Source: Alviniconcha marisindica | Taxonomy: Eukaryota > Mollusca > Gastropoda > Provannidae | Assembly: GCA_018857735.1 (NCBI GenBank) | Contig: JABMCL010000460.1 | Span: 922,501-986,500, forward strand | Direction of reading: 5' to 3' | Length of the DNA stretch: 64,000 nucleotides | Program-made: the position numbers and the translations under genes | The notes under the pieces: model-generated | The model's input: only the letters and a program-made list of their open reading frames with translations | What the model was told of the DNA's origin: nothing | The model's database searches: none | In this document: piece by piece, positions 35,801 to 47,600 of the stretch | How positions within the stretch are numbered: the stretch's first letter is position 1 | How the letters are laid out: each line of letters starts with the position of its first letter

Positions 35801-38800
35801 CTTAGAAATCAGCAAGTATCAACCTGACAAATTCTTCAGTCTGGGAGAAGAAGAAAAAAATGTGAGGGGGAAAAAGGGGGGTGGGGGTGGATAGAAGCAG
35901 AGAAGAAAAAACTCCAGTCTGGAAGAAGAAGAAAAACAATGGGGAGGGGGGGCAGAGGCACAGAGGCAGGAAGTCTTACCTCTGTCAGAGCCAGAGAGGA
36001 TAGCAAATGGCTTTGGAATGGCTCGCCGGCTCAATCCCATGATGACCGGCTCTTTCTGTCCACCACCTTTGTCTACTTCCGTCACGTTCACCTGAGGGAT
36101 GGCCGACCTGTAACACAGCAGCACTCCCTACAGCCCGTGTCCTACTCATGCAAGCACAGCCCAGTGCAATTCCTGTACTCAACATCAGCCGTTACTCTTT
36201 GAAAACATTACATTCCAAGGCAGCCATACATATATTTATGCTGCTCCCTCCATCTCTGTTGCTCTCTCCCTATGTATATATAGTCAGGATTTCTACAAAT
36301 ATTTAAATCCAAAATTCACCAAGCTTTTACTGGACTTTCTTTTTGTTTTTTTGGGGGGTGAAAAATTCAAAGAACAAATCTGAAGATGCCACTGCCATTT
36401 CATGATCAAAATGACATATAATAATAAGCACCCAAAGTATGATGCTGTCCTAACTGTCCCACTCTCAAAAAAGTCAGCCAAGCAGTCACTGGCTTGTAAG
36501 GTTGACAGGAGAAGTCAAAATTCACACTTTCAAAGACCTCAGCTGAATTATTCATTTTTAGCACACTTTCAAGGCCCTCAAAATGGCAGATCTCTTCCCC
36601 AAACTTTCAAGATCTCCAAAGACTAGGATCCAGGCTAATCTAGATGGCACCAACATGGTGATTACTATACGTTTCATGCACCAAATCTCTCTACGATATA
36701 CATGCATGAGGCTCAATGCAGCACCCACGTGGGTGAAAATGGGCCCCTTGTTCCCTGAAATCCTCGTTATGAAACCAACTAAGGACATTCCTGCTTTTGA
36801 TTGATGATGCAATCTGCTGTATGGTATTATACAGTATAAGGCCATTCCAGCTTTTGACTGATGATGCAATCTGCTGTATGGTATTATATAGTATAAGGCC
36901 ATTCCTGCTTTTGATTGATGATGCAATCTGCTGTATGGTATTATATAGTATAAGGCCATTCCTGCTTTTGATTGATGATACAATCAGCTGTATGGTATTA
37001 TATAGTATAAGGCCATTCCTGATTTTGACTGATGATGCAATCTGCTGTATGGTATTATACAGTATAAGGCCATTCCCGCTTTTGATTGATGATGCAATCA
37101 GCTGTATGGTACTATACAGTATAAGGCCATTCCCGCTTTTGATTGATGATGCAATCAGCTGTATGGTACTATACAGTATAAGGCCATTCCCGCTTTTGAT
37201 TGATGATGCAATCTGCTGTATGGTACTATACAGTATAAGGCCATTCCTGATTTTGATTGATGATGCAATCTGCTGTATGGTATTATACAGTATAAGGCCA
37301 TTCCCGCTTTTGATTGATGATGCAATCAGCTGTATGGTATTATACAGTATAAGGCCATTCCCGCTTTTGATTGATGATGCAATCAGCTGTATGGTACTAT
37401 ACAGTATAAGGCCATTCCCGCTTTTGACTGATGATGCAATCAGCTGTGTGGTACTACAGCAGAACCCCACTTTAAGAACCCCCTAAACAATCAAGCATAA
37501 CAGGTCTTTAGAGAGTGGTGGTCAGAAGTTCATTTAGATGAAAAGATTAAGAGGTTTCAATAAAAGTGATCTTAAGAGAGGACTGGTCTCTCAACACGGT
37601 GGTCTTTCATCAGAGGTTTCACTGTACTTACTCTAGTCAAAACAAAATCACTTTCTCACATCGTCTGCCTACCACAATGTTTGTGTCAGATGGCAGTGAA
37701 AAGCACCAGCCCAAAACGGGTCATACACATTCAGAACTGCTACTTTCTCTGGCTGCTGTGCACAAAAGACCAACACGGGGTTTGCGCAGCATTTGAGCAG
37801 CGGTCCAAGGGGCAAAATGTCCAAGGGGCAAAATGCCCCCAAAATAAAAAAGCACAACCAAGCATGTCAGGGAAGACACTGTAGGGAAGAAACGGGGTTC
37901 CAAATGTGACAAGACTCTGAGTGGGCTTTTTCATAATAGTTTATCTGAATTGTCTGTGCATGTCAAACCTCTTCCACACATTCAACAATTTCCCTGCACA
38001 CAAAAGGAACCACGCTGCACAGTGAGGCTGCACAATACTCACTTCACTATGCTGACAAAGTCGGCCATGGTGAGTGTGTCGGACACACCAAACTTGCGGC
38101 AGAAGTGCTGGTAGTCTGCATACACCTCAGCTTGCGTTAGGACACAGCTGCCTTTCTTTGCCTCAAAGGTCCCTTGAAGCCTGCATGCACACACAGATCC
38201 AACGTACAAATCTCAGCCTTTCTGAACCACTGCTCGGCTCCCCCACCCCATCTCCAAATATTTCAAAGCATTTACCTCCAATTTGCTACAGCCAAAAATG
38301 ACATCAGTGGATTACAATCAGTGGAAGGGAAGTAAACAGACTGCAATTTCACACTCAACTTTTGGCAGTTACCTCCCTCCTTTCCTTCCAAAAGGCAAAG
38401 TTAGCAACCTAAAGTGTGTGGTCTGGATACTCCACACTAGATGGAAGGCGGTTTGATCACTGTACTACTTTTTCAGACACCGAGTTCAAGCAGCTACAAA
38501 GAAGTGGACGCTGACTATGGACTGGTCTGCACCACTAAAGAGGGAAACTGACATACATCAGAGAAACAGGACACCAACTTGGACGGTGACGGATAATAAA
38601 ACAGATGGGAACTGACCAGTTCGAGGTTGTGGTTTCCAGGTCAGCTCTCTGGTCAGCGACTGAAACTTGAGGTGATGGTTGCACGGGAAAGCCTGCAAGA
38701 CAGCAAAATAATATCAACAGTTATGCAGGACAAATTTCTACTGTTCTAGTTTACAGCAGGCACAGCAAGGATTTTTTGCATACAGTCATACCCCAATATT

Positions 38801-41800
38801 TTTTTCTTTCAGTTATCCCAAAAGACATTCAACCAACTGAGCCCCTCCAGCAAAATTAATGTCATTTAAATCAACTGAGTCTTTGCATGGCCATCCATCT
38901 GCAACTTCAGGTACAAGAGAAAAGGGGCTTACCTAGCCACAGCCACTGCTGAATATAATCCTGACACTAAACAGCGAACACAGGAACTTTATTTACTCTT
39001 TTTCCAATTTAAAAAGAAGAAGTTCAACTGGCCTTTTTTAATGTAAAACAAAAGTGGGACTGGCCTTTTTCCAATGTAAAACAAAAGTGGGACCGGCCTT
39101 TTTCCAGACACAAACAATCTAAGGGAAGCAAAAATGCCCCATGAAAATATTACTGCAGGAGTCATTGCTTACTTCCCTCTAACTTCCATTCCACACATAT
39201 TCTAAGCAACAAAAACATATTTCTGCGGGACCCCGTTTCATTCTGAATTTTAGTTCAAAAATTCCATTCCAACCAAAAAACAACAATCTCAAAGACCATT
39301 TTCCCCACACCAAAGGCAGATGAAAATGTTAACTGGCACATGGACAATTTGAAGGATGGTAAATCCTGCCACATGTAGCAGATGACACCAATCGAAACAT
39401 TTTGTATTTTCACCACCATCATTTGGTCTCCCGTTTTTTTTCCCCAATCCCCTTTCTGCTGATTATCCAGTGATGACGATCACAAAATTCCCAAACTTTC
39501 CAACACCTTGGCAAAAAAATGCCTTTTCTCCACGTTTTCCAGACTTAGAAAATGGTACCCCAGATCCACCATTGTCCAAAAGCCTGTAAGACCGTACAAA
39601 CCCCAAACCCAATAAAAACGGACGTGCTTCACACTGTGATCAAATGTCTGTGATTTCTACCACCCTGGGAGAGGGGCATGAAAACACGTCAACGTACATG
39701 ATGCGTGGCTAGGTGAGATGGGCTGTATGACGGTGCGCGATGGCTGAGGCATGGGGGATGAGGCAGCAGCGTTGACGTCAGGAGGAGGGACATACTCCAC
39801 CACCTTGATGCCGATCAGGGAGTTTGGGCCGTAGGACTGGGCCTCCACTGTGATCAGGTTCACCAGCAAGTCTGAAACAAGGCACACGCAGCTGCATCAG
39901 AGCACAAGTAAGTAAGTAAGTTGGTGTTTTATGCCCAGTTAACCACTGCAGTTACATCAGGGTGAATCGGAGCACAAAACCTGGGCAAGCTCAAATATAC
40001 TTGTGTGTAGAAACCACCACATTTCTTCAAACTTACTGTCACCAAATGAAACAGAATCATTCAACAACAGAAAAATTAGCAAGAGGGGTAAAAATATACT
40101 TTTATCATCCTTTGCTTTACATAATTATTGTCCTACGCCTGTATTAAGAGACACTTGTCAGTGTAGTTTATTCCCGTGTCAAAGAGAAACAGCACTGTGG
40201 CAGCTGCACTCTTGCACCAACATTCTTGCTGGCAGAGGTGACGACCACACCCAATACAGTTTGACTTGAAACCCAGGTCCTGATCACTGGACTTACATGC
40301 TGCAGAATGCTCCTCTTGCAAGAGGTCACTACACAACTAGGAAGAAGGTCAGCATCCCATTTTTAAATGTAATTACTGTGGAGTTGACCCTTAAAAGAAA
40401 TCTGAAATCAACCCTGCCTTTACACAAAAATGGCAAGTCCAAACAGTTTTAACAAAACACCGCAACCCAGGAAAAAATGGTTCTATTGTAAATGAAAACT
40501 ACCACAACATGATGCTACTTCAGCTTCAAACTCCCAAAGTGTCATGTTCAAGTAGCATTATTTTGTGGTAATAAAAATTAAAAAAAGAACACAAGCCAAG
40601 GGCACTGACCGACAGCATTCTTGACGTTGGCAATCATGTTGGTGGTGGTGTCCCCCAGCTCGGACAGCTGGTAGAGGGCCTCCAGGGTGTGGACAATGAG
40701 CTGGATGTCGTGGACGGTCAGCAGCTGCACAATGCGTGAGTACGTCTCCCCCTCCAGGCACTCGCTGAGGATGGCTTCGTTCTTCTCCAGCTGACACAGC
40801 TTGCTCAGCATCTCCAGAGCTGTTGGAGAAGAGGACACAGTAGTTGGGTTTGTTGTCTTGTAAACACACATTTGTACACAGGGAATGGAGCACGTCAGCT
40901 AGGATTCAAGTCTTGTACACACACATTTTGCCACAGGGAAAGGAGCACGTCAGCTGGGATTCAAGTCTTGTACACACACATTTTGCCACAGCAAATGGAG
41001 CATGTCAGCTAGGATTCAAGTCCTGTACACACACACATTTTGCCACAGTGAATGGAGCTAGGATTTAAGTCTTGTAAACACATTTCGCCACAGGAACAGT
41101 AGCATATCAGCTGGGACACTGATACACACTTTGTACACACACTTCTCCACAGAGAACACAATAATTTGGTTTTTAAGTCTCGTAAAATTATACACTTCTC
41201 CACAGAGAGAAAATATCAGTCTTGTAAACGTACACTTCTCCACTGAAGGAAGCACATGCACTGTACAGACATGTTTTTTTGTGTGCTTAACTCACCCTTT
41301 TGTCAGGAGCAAGAGGAATCTGGTCTTTAAACACAGTTTTTTTCATGGGAACAGGGGACAGGGGGAAGGGTGTGTATGTGTGTGTGGGGGGGGGGGGGGG
41401 GGGGGCAGGAAGAGCTAGTGGCCAAGTAACTGGGTAGAGAAAGATATGAGACAAAATGGACAACTGCACGAAAAAGAAAAAGAAAAAAAAGTACAAATAA
41501 TTACATACAATCTTGAGAGGAGAAAAAGAAGATCAAAGCACAACAAAAAGAGACAAAACATACAAATCCACACACACAGACCACCTTACCTCTAACAATA
41601 ACAAATTTATCCTCCTCCACCAGCGACTTTTTGATCAGATTCATGATGAGCTGTGTGGTGGTAGTCTCCACAGGCTGCAGCACCATCTGTTGCACACATC
41701 ATTTTAATCTTCATTCAGGGGAACATTTAATTTCACATCACTTTCCCTTAAACAGCTATGCTGCTACCAATAAAAAAAATGTAAAAAAGGATATTGATCC

Positions 41801-44585
41801 ATTCCAACACTACAATGCACAGCTGTCACCACAGTAAAAGCTGCTTTTGACCATCAACCTCTACCCAAAAAAAAACAGTACAACACTTCAATTAGATGGG
41901 AACAACAGGGTTTCGATTTTTTTTTTTTAAAGAATAGCCTACCGTATTTTTTAACTTGGGGCCTCTCTAAATGATACTTCTGTAAAAGTAACAGTACACT
42001 GTTGAAAATAATGCTGCTGCTACAGGTAATAATGGGAGGGCTTAAACTTAAAGGGCTGGCCCAAGGTAACTAAATCTACTGTATTCTCAGACTCTGTCCA
42101 GGTCAGCAGAACTATTACTCTGCAAGCCTGACCTCTTCATCTTTTTTTTAATTACTCACTGGCTAAACTTGTTCAACAGAACTGATAAATAGCATACAAA
42201 CAGATTTCTCTTTTGGCAGAAGGCGAAATAGCTACAGAGCACAGAACAGACTTCAAAAGATTTGATATACAGCATACAGATTTCTCTTTTGGCAGAGGGT
42301 GAAATAGCTACAGAGCACTGAACAGACCTGGGCAGCAAGATTTCCTAGTGTATCCAGAGCCAGCTGGCGGAGGCTGCCATATGAACTGTGCACACACAGC
42401 ATTAGAAACCTGAAACAGCACAACACAGCATTAAAAACCTGAAACAACACAGCACTGGAAACCTGAAACAGCACAACACAGCACTGGAAACCTGAAACAA
42501 CACAACACAGCACTGGAAACCTGAAACAGCACAACACAGCACTGGAAACCTGAAACAGCACAACACAGCATTAGAAACCTGAAACAGCACAACACAGCAT
42601 TAAAAAACGGAAACAGCACAACACAGCATTAGAAACCAGAAACAGCACAACACAGCATTAAAAACTGGAAACAGCACAACGCAGCATTAAAAACCGGAAA
42701 CCGCACAACACAGCATTAAAAACCGGAAACCGCACAACACAGCATTAAAAACCGGAAACAGCACAACACAGCATTAAAAACTGGAAACAGCACAACACAG
42801 CATTAAAAACTGGACACAGCACAACACAGCATTAAAAACTGGAAACAGCACAACACAGCATCAAAAACCGGAAACAGCACAACACAGGATCAGAAACCGG
42901 AAACTGCACACCTGCCTAGTGTCACTCTCTTCTTTTCTTGTTCAGAGTTCTGTTTTCTTTTGCTGTTCCTTTGCCAGTCTGCTTTGATTCTCAGCAAGTA
43001 TAAATAAGATTCAGGTACCTCACTGTCTTACGAATGACACAAAACCACACCCTAAAAAGACACCAACACCACCATCTTTCATAAGAATCTGCACAGAGCT
43101 TGTTTTGTTTTTGTTTGACGTCGTTTCTGCAATCCTAATCATCTTCTTGCAGCTCTAACGAAGTCTATGCAGACTGATTTACATGTACTTGACAAGCACT
43201 TCTGACCCAGCTCTGTGTGAGCCCCCGTGACAGAATGAAGGACTAACATCATCATCATCATTAATCTACTGTTCTACATAATAATTAACATCATCTTTCT
43301 ATCTAAGCATTGTGATGTTAAATTATCTTAAATGGCAACCCCTTCCCCAAACAAAACACATGGACCACATCACCTCACCTGCTCCTACCACACCATTCAT
43401 TTCTAAACTTCAGAATTCCACATTAGGCAAACACGTTCTAATTACAACCAATGTCTGATCACAACTGGTTTGCCTACAACCCTCCTTTCACGACACACTG
43501 TGACATCCTTATAAGAAATACAGCAACCTGTCAATTGTTTTCCCCTAGCCTCCCCAGTAAACTAAACGAAAGAGAGAGGAAAACGAATCGCTCATAATTA
43601 AACGCTTGTCACAATTACACCATGCTGCCCAACTTCACAAAGATAATCTCTACGTCTACCCCAGTGTTGCAAACTGCTCAAACTACACCCCTCATTCCGT
43701 TTCTTCTGATGATGGTCTACTCTCCTCCACACACACTTAAGACACTGAGGGTCTGACAAGCCCTTAAGGCAAGTGTACACCTATGACTAATACCATTTAT
43801 TCCACAATTTAAGCTGAGAGAAACAAAACGGGGACTGTACCTAAATACAAGAGCGCTGGAGGCCAGTAGTTGCTGGTTGACATCTTCGAACGACAAGTTT
43901 CGGATCAACATGGCAAGCTAGGAACAACAAAAATGAGTCATTAGGTATATCACAGCCCAAAATCAAAATAAAAGCAAATATGATAAGCATGCACCTTCAT
44001 AAACAAAATGCAATTTATGCACTCCATTTCTCGAATGATAAAAATGTGTGCCACTTTTAGAGCTGAAGCTGAAAATTCACACATACATGGCTGAATTATT
44101 TTTAATTCATCATCCAGTTACTGGCACATTTATAATCCCATTCACACAGTAAATCAAGACTACTCTCAGAGATATGCTCACAGAGAACTTCCTGTGCCTC
44201 CAAATAACATTTCACATGATGTCTTTTAATAAAAGGCAAAATGGGTCATTCCCTTTCTGCTAAATACTCAGCATTAGCCAAGCCAAAACAACAGCTGAAA
44301 CCAACTGGTCAGCCTTACCTGAGTGACTCGCTGACCCTCTGCATCCTTCACACCCAGTTCCCGTCCCAAGTGTAACACCTCGCTGCCCAACATCTCTTCT
44401 GCAAGTGAGACCAGGCAATTCCAGTTAAACACATTTTTCCCTTTAAATGAACTTGATGGCTGATCATTTCTTACAGAACACATGTACACACAACCATACA
44501 CATGTGTATACACAAATTATATACGCACAATCACATGCAAGGTACCCACACACACACACCTGGGCATGCAAGCACATACAATGTG

Positions 44586-44619
<34 letters not shown>

Positions 44620-47600
44620 ACACATACAAGTATGCACACACACACACATGCACACGAACACTAACATTCTTGTTACAGCATTTCTCAGTTAAAAGTATCT
44701 ACAAAATCAAACTGTACACTTCTGGCAGCCTCCTGAAACTGTTTGCCAATTTAATTTTGAAACATTATTGGTTACATTACAAAAAAGAAAGGCACCCAAC
44801 ACAATGGGATGAACCCATCCTAAAACAGCTCCCAATAGCTCTAAGCACATGTGCACAAACTTCAGTCATTATGATCATATTATCCATGTGAGTAATAATC
44901 AATTACACAAAAGACCACTTTGGAAGAAATATATACATACCTCTTTTGTAAACACCGTATTTTGATTTGATGTTTTCCCTGATTTGTTCATCTTTGACCG
45001 TGTCATGCCAAAACTGAAACACCACCACAAGTAAACCTCTGAGAATCCTTCTATCTAAAACTTACCAAAGGAAGCATGGAGTCAGCGCATTTTCAAACGC
45101 TGTACCCAACATGTAGAACTGTCTGTCAGTGTAACTCAAAGGAAGCTTCTAAAAAAAACATGAAGACCTACATGTTCCCAAAAAATAGATTTGTTCAAAT
45201 TGTGCACCAATGACGTTTAGACTATTTTTTTCTGTTTGTTTTTACAATGGAATATTCATGCTCAAACACTGTCATCATCATGAAACACAACAGCCCAACA
45301 CCTGGTAACACTCTACAGACCAGCACTGCGCAAAGCTGACCAAAAAGACTAGTGCTGAAGCAAAGATGCAAGTTGGCCTAAAAACATAAAAATATTGCAA
45401 ATATTTCCATCTAATAGGTAAAATCCTGTTACATTTTGCAAACACACTCTTAAAAAGAGAAACCATTCTGTATCTTTACCACCACCCCCCAATTCAGTTT
45501 GGAACACACACTACCAAGTATTACTTGTTATCACTGCAACTACTTCCATGGTTTTACTCCCATTTTGATCACAACAAATGCTCTGAAGTGTTATTATCCC
45601 TATGTCTATAACAAACTCCATTACAAGACATTACAGCCGAAAATACACAGAATTACAACGCACCTGCAAGAAATCCCGTTTTGAGTCACCATTTCTCCAG
45701 CTGTGAGTCAGCACATCCTCCATGGTAGCTGGACCTGCACACGTTACTTACAAGTCAGTTCTGCAGGAACAGATTATGCATACACACAACACACACACAT
45801 ACACACTTTGAGTATAAATATTCATATTTCTCTCGCAGTGTAAAATAAACAAAAATGACATGTTAACCAAAAACACACACCTAAAAACCACACTTTAAAA
45901 AACCACAATGCCACCAAAGCAGGCAAAACCACCATCACAAAACAGTTCGCAAATTCAATCGAAACTGTACCACGATATCCTAATGATGGGTGGGAAACAA
46001 GTCTTGGGCCATGAAATCAAAGTCCTAAGACAGGGAGACCTTTTTCGTTGTTGTTGTTTGTTTGTTTGATTGGGCAAATGGATCATTTTCTCAATCAGTC
46101 CACAAACGGTCCTGCCTACAGACTGCTCTGTGAATCCAGTTTTCACTTGAATATCCCCCATCCTGTGCTGTAAGATGCTGCACATGGAGAATTTGGGCAC
46201 TCAACAAATGGACAGTCCTCACCAGAAACTCCTGGACACACACCACTGGGAGAGACAGCAGCACTTGCTCTCAAAAGCTAAGCACGATCAAGTGGTCACC
46301 ACATGAATGGGCGAATGTCATACGCTAAGCTTTACATACCCCAAGATTTCTCCAGTCAAACTATGTGCAGATACTACAAAGGTCCTTCGGATGAGGCTAT
46401 ACGCTGAGGTGCCCCGTGTGCGTACATACACAAGTTGAAGGTGCTGTAGTCTATGTCAGAGGTCAATGGATTATGAAAACGCTAAAATAACCCAGCAAGC
46501 AATCAAATAATGTGTGAAACGCAGCAAGTCTGCTCAAGAGCCGAGAACAGCGCAAGGACAAAAAGTTATCAACAATAATAACAAATGCAGTGAGTATGCT
46601 CAAGAGTGGAGAGAACAGCACAAGACAAAAAGTGATCAACAATAACAACACCCATCTGCCCAAGAGCCTGCAAATCACCTTCTTCGAAGATGCCAATGTT
46701 GGCCATGAGGAGCGGCAGGAGGTGAATGGACTTGGTCAACTTCAGGACGTGTCGGCCCTCATTGGATAGCAGCAGACACACATTGACGGCAAAGTCCACC
46801 TCGTTGGCCAGCCCAGACCGCAGCGACATTTCCAGCTTCTCATAGTCGCTGAAGTACGCCAGGTCAGTGGACAGCTTGCTGGCCCCACGCAGGTTATCTG
46901 GTGAGGGGAGGTCAGGAAACTGATACGGCTTGTCCATCTCACAGCAGTTTACACAAGTAACACGCGCAACACTGGTTTCTGCATCTTAACGCTAGCTTGT
47001 CCACTGAAGCATTTCTTTAAATTTCTCATTTTAAGGTAATCATTTTGAGGTTTGGTTCACTTTGAACAACTACGTATTTTTGCTCTTCTTTTCTTGTCAA
47101 AGCACACTAAAAAAACTTTAAAAAACTAGCCATATAAGACAGTCAGGTTAACACCAATCACAACAAAGACTTGTCTTTTTCAAAATCACAAGCAATAATA
47201 CAGGAGTATGACAACACATTACTCCTATAAACAAGATTTTTTTTAAAGTTAGTGACAGTCAATAAATTAAAAGGGGAGATTTTTTCCATAAAAATGCTGA
47301 CCAAGAAGTTGGAATGAACAGTAAATGGCTTCTGTAGACTAAAATTAGGTAATAAGCATGTATCTGATTACTGACTAAAAATAAAACAATTCACAAAATG
47401 AAGGGAAAAAGGTATTAGCAGTGGCAAGTCATTCCCTCACCCTGCAGTTTACATTTGTTGGCAAGAAATTAACAGAAACAATCATTTAACATTTAAATAA
47501 AACAACAGAATGAAAAAGAGGACAAGGCTGTCTTAAATTTGACCATTGCAGCCGATTCACGCCAACAGCCTGGCTAGAGTGCCAAGATGGTGACAGCTAG

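Larger units (their letters stand above)
29463..35979 (-). other. ARID2: ARID2 intron 16 (6.5 kb)
   Basis: It holds poly-C/poly-G tracts (29632, 30051, 31685, 34502, 34555, 35057), a perfect 99-bp tandem duplication (30081-30277), a dispersed-repeat tail (31543-31580) and a (CA)n tract at 35698-35727. No coding potential beyond short chance frames. Confidence 0.75.
36108..38042 (-). other. ARID2: ARID2 intron 15
   Basis: It contains the 12-copy 57-bp minisatellite and, directly beside it, a small pogo-like MITE (37455-37626). A 15-bp tandem duplication of a 'ccaaggggcaaaatg' motif lies near 37803-37832. Confidence 0.75.
38181..40609 (-). other. ARID2: ARID2 introns 12-14 (non-coding parts)
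   Basis: Apart from exons 13 and 14, this stretch is AT-rich unique sequence. It has a two-copy 37-bp repeat near 39030-39110 and a minus-strand copy of the TTAC-tailed dispersed repeat at 39907-39966. Confidence 0.65.
43918..46678 (-). other. ARID2: ARID2 introns 5-8 (non-coding parts)
   Basis: Between exons 6, 7 and 8 the sequence is AT-rich. It holds a (CA)n tract at 44590-44613, a decayed LINE tail on the plus strand (45060-45195) and two SINE-tail-like copies next to exon 5 (46505-46650). Confidence 0.65.

Noticed and set aside
36786..37454. CRISPR array
   Set aside because: Units are contiguous repeats with no unique spacers, in an animal intron.
36691..37486. 229- and 259-codon frames on opposite strands
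   Set aside because: They are products of the indel-free 57-bp unit; the sequence is intronic and has no homology I recognise.
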